Source: Lepus europaeus
Taxonomy: Eukaryota; Chordata; Mammalia; Lagomorpha; Leporidae
Length of the DNA: 64,000 bases
Reading direction: 5' to 3'
Assembly: GCF_033115175.1 (NCBI RefSeq)
Contig: NC_084830.1
Location: 118,508,709 to 118,572,708 of the forward strand
Part shown: positions 39,018 to 50,960 of the stretch, piece by piece
Layout: each line of letters begins with the position of its first letter
How positions within the stretch are numbered: position 1 is the first letter of the stretch
Translations under genes and position numbers: made by a program
The notes under the pieces: model-generated
The model's input: only the letters and a program-made list of their open reading frames with translations
Database searches by the model: none
Told to the model about the DNA's origin: nothing

Positions 39018-39300
39018 GGGTCTGGCACTATGGCGTAGCTGACATCCCATATGGGCGCCAGTTTACGTCCCAGCTGCTCCACTTCCAATCTAGCTCTCTG
39101 TTATGGCCTGGGGAAGCAGTAGAAGATGGCCCAAGTCCATGAGTCCCTGCACCTGTGTGGGAGACCCTGAGGAAACTCCTGGCTCCTGGCTTTGGAAGGG
39201 CACAGCTCTGGCTGTTGTGGCCATCTGGGGAGTGAACCTGCAGATGGAAGACCTCACTTCCTCTGCCTCGTGTCTCTGTAACTCTGCCTCTCAAATAAAC
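39018..39300 (+). mobile_element. C-SINE
   Basis: gggtctggcactatggcgta, gatggcccaagtccatgagt, cctggctcctggctttggaa, and tail ctgcctctcaaataaactt. Part of the head near 39035 is deleted. Confidence 0.92.
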
Positions 39301-39334
39301 TTATTATAAATTTATTTAATAATGTTTATTTAAT

Positions 39335-39572
39335 AATAATAAGTTTATTTGAGAGGCAGAGTTAGAGAGAGGGAGAGACAGAGAGAGACATCTTCCATCT
39401 TCTGGTTCACTCCTCAAATGACTGCAGCAGCCAGGGTTGGGCCAGGCTGAAGCCAGGAGCTTCCTCCAGGTCTCACACATGGGCACATTAGCAGGGAGCT
39501 GGATCAGAAGTGAAGCAGTGGGGACACAAACTGATGCACATATGGGACGCTGGCATAGCAGATGGAGGTTTT

Positions 39573-39604
<32 letters not shown>

Positions 39605-39760
39605 TTAGTGAATATAAATTTCCAAAGTACAGCTTATGGATTACAAAGGCTTCTCCCCCCCCCCCAAAACCTCCCCACCCTGCAACCCTCCCCTTTCCCA
39701 CTCGCTCTCCCCCTCCATTCGCAGATGGAGGTTTAATCCACTATGCCACGCTGACCCCAA
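39335..39760 (-). mobile_element. C-SINE interrupted by an L1 3' fragment
   Basis: Antisense C-SINE starting at tttatttgagaggcagagtt. The head side ends near ctatgccacgctgacccc. It is split at 39572-39720 by the L1 insertion. Confidence 0.9.
39572..39720 (-). mobile_element. Short L1 3' end inserted in a C-SINE
   Basis: Antisense L1 3' end (poly-T, tttccaaagtacagcttatg, a run of 11 C, cctccattc). Target-site duplication gcagatggaggttt at 39558-39571 and 39721-39734. Same subfamily end as 37319-37486, opposite orientation. Confidence 0.9.
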
Positions 39761-40469
39761 GCTATGTATTCTATATCTATGTATCTTTATCTTTGTGTCA
39801 TCTGACAATACTTGTATCAAATTTATGTACAATTCCTAAAAACCAGGAAAACAAAGAGAAAAAGATATGACAAAGTCTTGAACTAGCAATTCCCAGGGAA
39901 GAATATGCAAATAATCAATAAATATGAAAAGTCGCTGAACTTCAGTGTTAGGTAAATACAAGCTAAACTCACTATTCATTCATGAGAATGACTAAAAAAA
40001 ATTTAAAAGTCCCTGGAAATCCTAAATATTGGCTATGACTTAGTTTCTGATACTTGGAATGTATATTATTACCAACACTTAAAGCAGTTTCTGCTAAAGC
40101 TGAATATCTTACATATATTGTGATTTAGAAATTATTCACAGATGTAAATTTTTAAAAACTGTAAAAATGCACAAAAGACACGTGAATGAATGATTGCATT
40201 ATTTACTATATTTAAATAAATGTTACATTAATTATATTAATCAAAAGAAATTAATTACTGATACACACAAATCTTTTATTAGATGCAAATGTGCTTATAG
40301 TATAGATCAAATTCATATACCTTTTAAAAACCAGACTAGTGACAGGGGTATTTGTAAATGGATATTGAACAAAAGGATTTATAATTAAGACGTGTATGGT
40401 GGTAATATTGTATGTTTTTATTTGGCTGTTAGCAACATAGGTATGTTTACTTTGAAAAAAATGTATTCT

Positions 40470-40830
40470 GGGGCCAGCCACGCAGCATAGAAGATGAGGC
40501 TGCTGCCTGTGATGCTGTCATCCTACTTGGGCACCAGTTTGTGTCCCAGCTGCACCACTTCCAATCCAGCTCTCTAGTAATGGCCCCAGAAAGGCAACAG
40601 GAAGTGGCCCAAGTATTTGGGCACCTGCATCCATGTGGGAGACCTGGTTGAAACTCCTAGTTCCTGGCTTTGGTCTGACCTAGCCCCTGTTGTTGCGGCC
40701 ATTGTTGGAGTGAATCAGCAGATGGAAACTAACTCTCTCACTCTCTCTTTTCCCCCATCTCTCCCTCTCTCCCTCCTCTTCTCTCTATGTAACTCTGACT
40801 TTCAAATATATAAATAGATCTTTTAAAAAT
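40470..40830 (+). mobile_element. C-SINE, old copy
   Basis: ggggccagccacgcagcata, ctgcaccacttccaatccag, long CT stretch and gactttcaaatatataaata tail. Confidence 0.9.
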
Positions 40831-40841
40831 TTGTTGTGCTG

Positions 40842-40869
40842 GCCGGCGCCGCGGCTCACTGGGCTAATT
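40842..40869 (+). mobile_element. 28-bp C-SINE head fragment
   Basis: ggccggcgccgcggctcact plus gggctaat: a near-perfect young C-SINE 5' end that stops abruptly, 12 bases after an older C-SINE. No tail or duplication is visible. Confidence 0.75.
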
Positions 40870-41619
40870 TTATCAGTTGAAGTCATTTCATGGAATATCA
40901 TAGACCCTCTAATAAAATATCATGTTTTTTTTTGTTTTTTAAGTTTTATTAGCAGGGGCTGTAGTGCCATTAATGAAATGAGGTTTAAATTATAATAGGG
41001 ATGGGAGAAGGAAAGCATAAACTCATAAAATGTTTTAAATATCCTTACATTTATAATTAAAGTGTTATTAAGTATTATCCCAATAGTGAAAGGAACACTG
41101 ACTATAATAGCAGACACATTTTTTAATCCTATCTTAGCTATTAGCTCATATTTCAAAAATACTTCGTAGCTTCATTTGGTTCACCTTCTCAATCTCTACT
41201 GATAGACATACTTGAAAATTCCAGGTATGTGTCATATCGTAACATGCTTATGGAAGGCTAGACAGAAAAATGAATAGCATTTTAAGTAAGACTCTGGAAT
41301 TTCTCTTAAAGAATTCAAATTGTATATTCTTTAGCTTCTATTCAACTGCATTTTGCCATGTTACAGCCAGTTGGAAAAACAGTTTGACTTAGCCTATGCT
41401 CATCTCAGTCTTAGCCATTCATGTTTTCAATGCCAGGCAGTGAGTTGTTTCAACAATAATTCAACTGTTTACTTTTCTTGGGTCTAGTAACCTTCACTTG
41501 TGCAATATATGAAAATGCTTACCAAGTGTATTTTGTTTTTCCTAAGTACAAGTATTTTCCAAAGAAAATAATAAAATTCTAGAAACAAATATGAATGAAA
41601 ATGATCTGTTAAACAAAAT

Positions 41620-41720
41620 TCAAAATGCCAAACACTGTATATTACCCTCTGTGTTATTCATTTAATCCATATAAACTTTGAGATACATATTTTATTTTTT
41701 CCATTTCATAGATGATGTAA
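41620..41720 (+). repeat. MIR-like relic
   Basis: aatgccaaacactgtatatt, then gtgttattcatttaatccat, then ccatttcatagatgatg: MIR core order. Confidence 0.55.
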
Positions 41721-41741
41721 TGTTTATTTAAAATAGGTAAC

Positions 41742-42044
41742 ATGAGTGGCTGGCATCATGTCACTGATGGTTAGGCTTCCCCTTGTGGTGCCAGCATCTC
41801 ATATCAGAGTGCCAGTTGGATACTAGCTGCTCTGCTTCCAATTCAGCTTCCTGCTGATGGGCTTAGGAAAGTAGTGGATAATGATCCTATACCTGGATCC
41901 CCCCAGTACATTTTGGGGACCCCTGGCTTTTGGCTTCCACCTGGTGCAGCCTTTGCTGTTGTGGCCATTTTGGGAGCAATGCAGTGGATGGAAGGCTTCT
42001 TCTATGTCTCTCAATCTCCCTCTGCCTTTTGAATAAATAGTTAA
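41742..42044 (+). mobile_element. C-SINE, old copy
   Basis: tggctggcatcatgtcactg, ctgctgatgggcttaggaaa, ctccctctgccttttgaata. The core is diverged. Confidence 0.85.
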
Positions 42045-42336
42045 ATCATAAAAATAGATAACATGAGTTTACTGACTCAGTGATAAATTAGTGTCTCCGT
42101 AAGTGCTTCCCTTTACAACATGTGAAGTTCTATAGTATAATTTCAACATGGAAACACCCATATCATCACAAATTTCTTACTAATATTAATCAGATACAGT
42201 AAGAATGACTTATTATAACTGCATTATTTTAACATTCTGTTATTTCTGATGAGAGAACAGGAGTTTCTTCGTATTCCTCTCTCCCTCTGGTTTAATTTTC
42301 TGTAAACAGCTAATGCATTCTTTTTTTTTTTTCCAG

Positions 42337-42466
42337 GAGTGGTTCCAAGACTGCTACTGAGAAAGCCCAGGTGGCAACCATCAGCAGTAAGAAGGGTAGA
42401 GCTAACTGCTCCAAGAGACTAAAGAGCGTATCAAATACAACAGGAAAGATTTCAAATGGCACCTCC
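42337..42466 (+). other. Exon-like cassette on the plus strand (unidentified)
   Basis: 130 bp preceded by a 12-T pyrimidine tract and ttccag, with a branch-point-like ctaat at 42310-42314, and followed by gtaagt. One of the three plus-strand frames is open throughout (reads SGSKTATEKAQ... and ends ...GKISNGTS, 43 codons); the other two contain stops. It is antisense to GABRG2 and lies within its large intron. I do not recognise the product. It could be an exon of an antisense non-coding RNA, a relic of an unknown repeat, or chance. Confidence 0.3.
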
Positions 42467-43439
42467 GTAAGTAGAAACACACGACGCATTTATTACACAA
42501 TGGCATGTGGGGGAAGAAATTTGTTGGGGTAAGATTGAATCATTTGTGGAAAAGGAAATAAAAAGACCAGTTTATCTTTGCCAACTGAGGCAGCTGAGCA
42601 TCTCAGGCAGCAATCCCTAAGTTTTATTATGCCAAACAATGATCTTAAATTCTGCTTTAAAATGCTAATTACTGTGTCAAATCTCCGGAGATTCTGAAAC
42701 TCGAGTCTCCTGCAGTGGAAGAAAGTCCATAGTGGTGCGGCAGGAGTGCTCATGATACATTGAGAATCATGCTCTAAACAAAAACAAAGACATGAAGGAC
42801 TAGGGAATAAAGTAACAAGTGAGTGATCCGAATTTTTATTTTTTTATTTTATTTTTTTTAGTTTCAAAGCCCTTTAATTTCCTTAAAGAGGAAAATAATC
42901 AATTCTTATTTCTATACCCAATTTGAATGGTTGACAAGAATGGGTAGCACAATTATTTGCCTCAGTTGCAAACATTTACATATATACATGAAGTCTTTAT
43001 TCTCCACTTAAAGGGGACATATTTGTTTTTAAGCCATGTTTGAAAAAGATTTTATAAAGGTAACACTACATGTATGACATGGGTTATGGAACAACTGATG
43101 ATTCTAGGGCTGTAGTCATAGTCATATATGTTAATAGAAAAATTCATGAAGAGTCATATTAACTGAGATAAGGTCCACTTAAGCTTTGTTTCTTTCCAGA
43201 TCAAGTCTTTCTACCAAATGAGTTCAGGTTAAGCTATAGGTTTTCATGATAGTGTAATAAAAGTTTAATTTTCAAATTAATGCTATGACTATGACTTGAG
43301 TTCAGACAATGTAGGTAAGAGACTATGGAATTGTAGTTACATTCAGTTACAATAAACCTGTAGTCTGTTGGGTACATAATGCTTTCCTGGAACTGAATTA
43401 AGAACATAATGTAAGATTTTTATTGCATTTTCAAAATGT

Positions 43440-43556
43440 TTCTGTGCAAATTATCTTATAGGTCTAATTTTAAAAAGTAAATAAACTGAGGCTCAGAGGT
43501 TGAAGTGGTTTACTTGAAGATAGACTGGTGGATGACAGAGGCAGGACACAGCATGA
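43440..43556 (+). repeat. MIR relic
   Basis: taaataaactgaggctcaga, then ttgaagtggtttacttgaag and gacagaggcaggacac. Confidence 0.65.
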
Positions 43557-44029
43557 CTAATTTGACTGTACTGATGGGATACGATGTCTTGTTCAAACTT
43601 TGTTTCCTTCACAACTAAATTCAGAAGGAAAAATGTGCTTCCATGGCATATTAACTCAATTTTTAAAAAGTCTTTTCATTAAAGCTTACAGTTTGTTAAG
43701 TTTCTTTTATACATCTGTGCAGTTTTTAGTGCATTTATAAATATTCTAACTTTCCTTTCTTTCTGGATCATGGTATAATTTATCCTTCTCCTTTCTTAGA
43801 CATTGAATTGGGGTGGTACCCATTCCAGTTTATATCCTAGGGTGGAGCTTAATGTAACTCAAAATGTTAAAGAACAGCACAAAGTTTAAAATATCAAATG
43901 AATTTTTGATACACAACAGAAACAAAACAGGAGACAATCCAACATGTGCTCACACTAACAAATTTTTGAAATGAGAATAAACTGAGTTAACCTACACAGA
44001 ATACCTTGGAAGAGAAGAGTCATGAGAGT

Positions 44030-44600
44030 AATACTTATTTCTTATACAACTTTATTCAGGCATAATGGATATATAGTGAATACTTTTTTTTTTTTTGTAT
44101 ATTTGATGACTTTACTTTCTGTATGTCCTTGCCTGTACTCTTTAATTTTAACCACTCTAAGAGATCAGTACTGGTATCTTAACATGGCTTTAGTTTGTGT
44201 GTTCCCCTAGTCATTGTAAAGAACACCATTTCATGTGTTTATTCACTACTCACGTGTGCACCAGATGAGGTATGTTTAGTCATATGCCAATTTTTAAAAC
44301 TTGTGTTGTTTGTTTTCCTTATTGAATTTTGAAAGCTCTGTGTATTCTAGGAAAAAAATTCTCATTTGATAGATGCTTTGTATATATTTTGATCCAGCAT
44401 GTAACTTGTGTTTTTCTTCTCTTAGTATCATTTGAAGCTCAGAGTTTTACATTTTTGTGAAGGATAATTTGTCAGTTTTGATTTTCTTCTGGTAATCATG
44501 TTTTGATAGAATATCTAAAATATATCATCTAACCTAGGTTCATGTTTTTTTTTTTTTTTTCCTAAGTACTTTTTACACGTTTTATGACACTGAATTTCAC
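44030..44600 (-). mobile_element. Old L1 (L1M-type) ORF2-end fragment
   Basis: The antisense order typical of old L1 ends is readable with many changes: taattttaaccactctaaga, tggctttagtttgtgtgttc, accatttcatgtgtttattc, ttattgaattttgaaagctc, gttttacatttttgtgaagg. A C-SINE follows at 44641. Confidence 0.65.
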
Positions 44601-44640
44601 AGTTATGTCTCTACTACACCTTGGGGCATTTTTATTCATG

Positions 44641-44885
44641 TTTTATTTATTTGAGAAGCAGAGAGAACAACTCCCATTCACTGGTTCACTCTTCATCTGC
44701 CCACAACAGCCAGAGCAGGGATGGGGCTAAGAAAACAATTCAGGATCTTCACTCGGGTCTCCCACGTGCACGGCAGCACTGTTGTCTCCCAGGGTCTGCA
44801 TTGGCATGGTACTGAAATTGGGAGCTCTTGCCAGGAAGGGATCCAAGCACTTGGACACTGGATGTGTGTCTTAATTGTTAAACTC
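44641..44885 (-). mobile_element. C-SINE, old copy
   Basis: Antisense: tttatttatttgagaagcag, gggtctcccacgtgcacggc. The head is degraded near 44870-44885. Confidence 0.8.
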
Positions 44886-44929
44886 CTGCAGTCTTCAGTA
44901 TTTTTTCATATTGTCCAAAATATATATAG

Positions 44930-45430
44930 AAATCCATGCATGCCTCTTTTAATTTTATGGTTTTATGACTTATTATTAGTTTTAGAAATTTTATTATTAT
45001 GTGACTTGGTATAGTTTTTTTCATATTTTCTATGGTTGGGATCCATTGAGTTTCTTGAATATTTTGGTTGATATTTGAATGTAGAAAATCATCTGCAGTC
45101 ATTTCCTTGTAGCTTTTTGCTGCTCTCCCCTCTCTTCTCTTTTGGAGACACACAAAGGCTATATTTTGCTATGTTAATGTTATTAGACTTCTTGAGGTTA
45201 TCCAGCATTTTACTGCTACTAATTATCTTCAAGATTTTTCTTATATTCTCTTTTTCTCTGTTTCCTTTTGGAATGTTTCTATTCCTGTTCCTTCAGGTTC
45301 ACTCATCTTTTCTTCTACAGTGTCTAATCTGCCACTAAATATATTCCTTAGATTATACTTTTAATATCTAGAAGTTAAATTTTGTTCTTTTAAAATATTT
45401 TCTATGTCTCTAGTAGATTTTGAAATGTAT
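44930..45430 (-). mobile_element. Old L1 (L1M-type) fragment
   Basis: Antisense blocks attgagtttcttgaatattt, gtcatttccttgtagctttt, ccttcaggttcactcatctt, ttcttctacagtgtctaatc, tctagaagttaaattttgtt are in the order of old L1 sequences. Confidence 0.65.
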
Positions 45431-47370
45431 ATCAGTTGTAACTTTTCCAATATCCTTGTCACACTATCACACTGTATTATGACTTTAAACTCAAAAATTA
45501 AAGAGGATCTAAATGTTTCTACACTCTACTTGAGAAAAGCCTTTTCTAAAAGGACTGAAAGTGATAGCACTACCTCTGATAACTGATTTTTTTAAATATA
45601 TGGGAACTGTATGCAAGCACTGGTAGCCAAATGAGAGGCAGGGCAGATAAGCAGGGAGTAGCCCTTCCCATCTTCTATATGCCTGGAGGAATTGAATCAG
45701 AGACATCTGCTAGTACTAAAACCAAAAAACAAGAAGCCTAGTCCTCTCTTTTAGCCAACTCTGAGATTTAGAAAATGGAGCCAGGAGAGAATCAGATACC
45801 AACTGAGCCTTCATTTTTCTTTTTTCTTTTTTATTTCTTAAAGTGAGAATACAAACTTATGTGATTCAATGTGAGGTTTCCATATGTAAGGACCTTGTAT
45901 ATTGAGCATTTCCATTACCTCAGTCATTTATCATTTCTTTATGTTGATGCATTCAAAATCTTCTTTTATCTATTTCAAAATATCAACATATTTTTGTTAA
46001 CTAAATCACTCTACTGTGCAATAAATCATCAGAATTTATTGTTCCTATGTAACTCCAACTTTGTACCTGTTAACCAATCTGTCCTTATGCTGTTTGCCCA
46101 TATCCTGTGTCTTTTCTCTGTAATTACGGTCCCTTTATCATTTTGAGTAGGCTTCCCACCTCAGAAATCTTGGAGATAATTAGTGGTCAGTACATGAGAT
46201 GCGATATTTGAAGGCTCACTGACTTGTGGGTGCTTTTCTACTCTAGCATGCTCTGCTGAGTGCTTTTTCATGAGAAGATTCACATCCGCCCACTAAACTG
46301 GCAAATACACCAAAGCTTAGAAAGAGGATTCTGAACAGAAGCAGCTTAGGCAGGCCATTATTTTTAATCACCCAATCCCTTTATTATATAACCACAAGAT
46401 GAGCATAAGTAAGAAAGCATAAATAAGTTCATTCTCTCCTAAACTATAATATGTGCCAACTGAAGTTTGCAACCTGCTTTTAAAAAATTCTTCTATATAA
46501 AGGATTAAGTAAATAGTAATAGGATGACATTTACTTATGATAAATCTAGTGAAGGAACATACTTTTGCATAATAGTGCATTGGCTGAATTCATTAATCAT
46601 TTTTCTTAGAAAAAGTTAAACTCTCAGGAAGGTTTAGACAGGATGTCAGTCAAAGAACTTACTGCAATTTGCACCAAATATTTTTGTGTATTTAGACCCA
46701 TTTAAAATCTATCTTTTCAAACTGCCCATGAAGACAAAAATGGAAACAAGGTCAAATGATTTATATAACATTTTGCTGTTAGTAGTGGAGAGACCAGAAT
46801 TTTCACTAGTTTCTTCTCTCTCCAATTTTTGAAAACTTAACTAATACATGGTATGACCTGTTACTGAGTGAATTAAATCTGAAATTCCACTGAGGCCAGT
46901 GATACATGACTTCAGCTACATTGTCAACAAGAACTTACATAATTAAGTTGCGACTGGTTGAATGGACCAGAAAGTTAACAGATGAGTGAGATCAGGATTA
47001 CGGCAAACCAACTGGCCCAGCCATCTGAAGCAAGCAGGTAGTGTACAACTCCAGCGAATGGCAGTCATTTCAAATTACATAAACTGTGTGACCATTTTCT
47101 TCTTTCATTTAAAATAAGGTAGAAATCTATACATTATAGATAAATCTCCATTTCTAAAAAATTAATGGTATATGAGACAAACAGAGTATATTTGGTACAT
47201 TCATCCTGAGGTTTATGAGTGATCTTAGAGGATTTAAACCACTAAGTTGCCCTACCTATTTATATCTCCACCTCACAGAATAAAACTGAAAAGATATAGT
47301 GAATTTATTTCCCAGGAGATTAGAATCATGAAATTCTGAGGTATGGGATCATTAAAAATATTACTTTTAC

Positions 47371-47696
47371 CGCCGGCGCCGTGGCTCAACAGGCTAATCC
47401 TCCGCCTTGCGGCGCCGGCACACCGGGTTCTAGTCCCGGTCGGGGCACCGATCCTGTCCCGGTTGCCCCTCTTCCAGGCCAGCTCTCTGCTGTGGCCAGG
47501 GAGTGCAGTGGAGGATGGCTCAAGTGTTTGGGCTCTGCACCCCATGGGAGACCAGGATAAGCACCTGGCTCCTGCCATCGGAACAGCGCGGTGCGCCGGC
47601 CGCAGCGCACCAACCGCGGCGGCCATTGGAGGGTGAACCAACGGCAAACGGAAGACCTTTCTCTCTGTCTCTCTCTCACTGTCCACTCTGCCTGTC

Positions 47697-47727
<31 letters not shown>

Positions 47728-47740
47728 AAAAAAAAAAAAA
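47371..47740 (+). mobile_element. C-SINE, young full-length copy A
   Basis: Complete element with an A-box-like gtggctcaacagg, a B-box-like ggttctagtcc, a CT repeat and an A tail interrupted once by tt. Target-site duplication aaatattacttttac at 47356-47370 and 47741-47755. Confidence 0.96.
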
Positions 47741-47876
47741 AAATATTACTTTTACCTAAAATCCTTCTCATGATTTCTAAATAAAGTTCCTTTGGGATTC
47801 TAAAATACAATGGTATGTGTGGTGTGGTTTAGTAGAAGATGAAGGAAATTAGAATACATAAAAATTTCCCATATAG

Positions 47877-48222
47877 GGCCGGCGCCGTGGCTCAACAGGC
47901 TAATCCTCCGCCTTGCGGCGCCGGCACACCGGGTTCTAGTCCCGGTCAGGGCACCGATCCTGTCCCGGTTGCCCCTCTTCCAGGCCAGCTCTCTGCTGTG
48001 GCCAAGGAGTGCAGTGGAGGATGGCCCAAGTCCTTGGGCCCTGCACCCCATGGGAGACCAGGAGAAGCACCTGGCTCCTGCCATCGGAACAGCGCGGTGC
48101 GCCAGCCGCAGCGCGCCTACCGCGGCGGCCATTGGAGGGTGAACCAACGGCAAAGGAAGACCTTTCTCTCTGTCTCTCTCTCACTGTCCACTCTGCCTGT
48201 CAAAAATAAAAAAATAAAAAAA
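47877..48222 (+). mobile_element. C-SINE, young full-length copy B
   Basis: Very similar to copy A 136 bp upstream. Target-site duplication aaaatttcccatatag at 47861-47876 and 48223-48238. Confidence 0.97.
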
Positions 48223-49189
48223 AAAATTTCCCATATAGTGTTAGAGAAGAACATTGAGTAGTATGTAGACATGTGACTTGATTAAATAGCTGTGCTTATT
48301 TTTACTATACTAACATTTCCCTGATTTTCTTTGTAGAACTGCCTTCCCAATTCTTAGTCCATGTGGTTTGAGTGGTCATACCCTTAGCTCTAAGAGTACG
48401 CATGTGACCATTATAATTTTCAGCACAGGCATATGTCCTGAGCTGGGAAATGATGCATGAGACTCAAATCCTGGATTTTCATTAAAGCTAACAGAAAAGA
48501 GTCATGCTCCCTACTTGTGGGGTTGCCAAGAGAATAGGAACATGGACCTATAGCTACTGGAAGCCATTTTGTCACTTCAAGGAATGGTCCTTCCTGAGAA
48601 AGGATTTATAAGAGAGGAAAATAGAGCTGTCACATTGAGAGACCAAGACCAAATGCAGACCATTACAATTTGATCCTTGGGATGCAGTCCTACCTAAAGC
48701 CAAACCAACTTTGGAAATTTAAGTTATGTAAGACATTCCCTTTTTATTTAAATATCCTTTGGACATAGTACTTTTAAATATAAGTGTACTGAAAAATATT
48801 CTTGGCTTCAGTTTTCTCATTTATACAATGATATATTTATTGGATGATCATGAAGGTAAAATAATATTAAATAATGTAGAACATGAGGCAGACGGTTTCT
48901 GACAAATCTCTATTCTAATGATAAAGTCCTTCAAAAGTATAAGTGAAATATGGATTATATAAGTCATCTAACCTCTCTTTAAATACATTCAGAGGAAGAA
49001 AATAATACAACCAGTCAAAATATTTTTATTTCAATTTGTTAAACTTTGCTAGTTTTAAAATTTTTAAGTGAATTTTTATGTATCCAATTTGTTAAGTTTT
49101 GGTATAGTTTGATTTGGTTCTTATGGGAGTAACATTTATAGATCCATACAGGATCTATAAATTACATCGAAACAATTCATAGATATCAA

Positions 49190-49425
49190 TAGTCCTGGCT
49201 CCACTTGACTCCAGTTTTCTACAAATGCTGGGAGGCAGCAGGTGATGATTCAAGTAGTTGGGTCCCTGACTCTTTGTCAGAGACCTGGATTGAGTTCCAG
49301 GTTCTTCGCTTCAGCCTGGCCCAGCCCTGGATGTTGCATATATTTGAGGAACTAACTAGGATATAGGAACTCTTTCTCTATATATTTCCTTATCTTCATC
49401 TACCAGCTTCTTCCTTTTTATTTTT
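49190..49425 (+). mobile_element. C-SINE, old 5'-truncated copy
   Basis: ctgggaggcagcaggtgatg, cttcagcctggcccagccct, gaggaactaactagg. The head is missing. Confidence 0.75.
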
Positions 49426-49741
49426 AAGGAAAGCTTCAAAAGACATGAATTTATTTTATTTTACTATCACTTAGAGCACAGATATTATCAGCATCACAAT
49501 GAACATAGCTAAAAACAGAATTAAAATTAGAGATATTGCTAGGCAGAGAATAACATTAAATTCCCAAATATAAGAAATTTCATAACGTTTTCACAAATAT
49601 GAAAGTGACCATGATTAATAGGAGTACTATGGCTTAACTGTGATTCAGCAATGTCTGTAGGTAATTGATTATTGATCTTGAAGATATATCCAGCATTACT
49701 AATCCTTCAAAATCTGCATTTGCCTTCTTTTGAACTCCATA

Positions 49742-49905
49742 ATTTATTTATTTATTTTTAGTTTTTTAGCTTTCAACAGATTCAGTATAGTTCATTGATA
49801 AAATTCTAAGAATACAATGATTCTCCCTTCTTCTCTCTCTCCTATCCCCTCACTCCCTCCCACTCTATTTAATTTCAAATAAATAAAATAAATAAATATT
49901 GTAAA
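49742..49905 (-). mobile_element. Probable L1 3' end fragment
   Basis: attcagtatagttcattgat, aattctaagaatacaatgat and ctcctatcccctcactccct resemble the antisense L1 3' ends elsewhere in the window. Weakly supported. Confidence 0.45.
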
Positions 49906-50379
49906 TAAAAAACAGTCTGCATTCACAAACAGGTTTGGGCAGAAACATTACTGACTCTGAATATAAACTCACCATAATCATGTAGACAAGTATTATGGTA
50001 ATGCATGAGCATCAAGTGTTCAAACTGCTGTGGACAGTACTCAGTACTCTCAGCAGAGATCATGCAGAGGCTATCTGTAGTTGGGTATGCAAGTGAATTA
50101 AGTAGGAGGGTAAAGAATTTTCTTACTATTTTACAATGCTTTGAATGAATAATCTAGACTTGAAGCTTATTGGAAGTGATACCCTCGCCTCATTTAACTT
50201 TATCTCTTAGTACAGTGTGTCTTATATACTCATATAGTATATGCTGATCAAATACCAACCAAATAATGAATATGGTATCTAAATTAATAGTATCTTGGTT
50301 AATGAGCTCAATGTTGGATCTCATTATCATGTTTTGATGGAAATTCTTGAAGTGGCTAATTTTCTTCTTATGGAATGGA

Positions 50380-50612
50380 GTACAAATGATCCCATAAATT
50401 TATATAGTGCTTTTCAATTACAAAGTTATTTTCATATACTTCAATCTCATTTAAGTATTCCAAAGATCTTATATGGTTGAATAAATAGATATTTCAATCC
50501 TTGTTTCCAAGCCTGGGAACTGGCTCAAACAAGCTAGAAATTTGTCCAAGTTCATGCAGTTTGCAGAGATGATAGTAGAAAGCAGGTTGTCTGACACCTA
50601 ATCCAAAATTCT
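50380..50612 (+). repeat. MIR relic
   Basis: tatagtgcttttcaattaca, cagttcatgcagtttgcaga-type pieces and tctgacacctaatcc follow MIR order. Confidence 0.55.
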
Positions 50613-50646
50613 CTCAAGTCTGCTTTTTGGGTTAGAAAAATTATTC

Positions 50647-50960
50647 AGGGCTAGCACTGTGGTGTAGCAAATAAAGCTGCTGCTTTTGATTCAGACATCC
50701 CATATGGGTACTGGTTCGAGTTCCAACTGGTCCATTTCTGATCCAGTTCTCTGCTAATGCACCTGGGAAAGCAGCAGAAGATGGTCCCAAGTTCTTGGCC
50801 TCTGCACCTATGTGGAAGGCCCAGATGAAGCTCCTGGCTCCTGATATTGGCCTGGCTCAGCCCTGGCTATTTTGACTACCAGTGGATAAAGATTTCTCCC
50901 TCTCTTTCTCTGTGTCTCTCTGTAACTCTCTGTCTTTCAAATAAATAAATGCATCTTAAA
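50647..50960 (+). mobile_element. C-SINE
   Basis: ggctagcactgtggtgtagc, catcccatatgggtactggt, gctcctggctcctgatattg, and a tail ctttcaaataaataaatgc. Confidence 0.92.

Noticed and set aside
47273-48261. Several 80-140 codon frames on both strands
   Set aside because: All lie in the two young C-SINEs. SINEs do not code.
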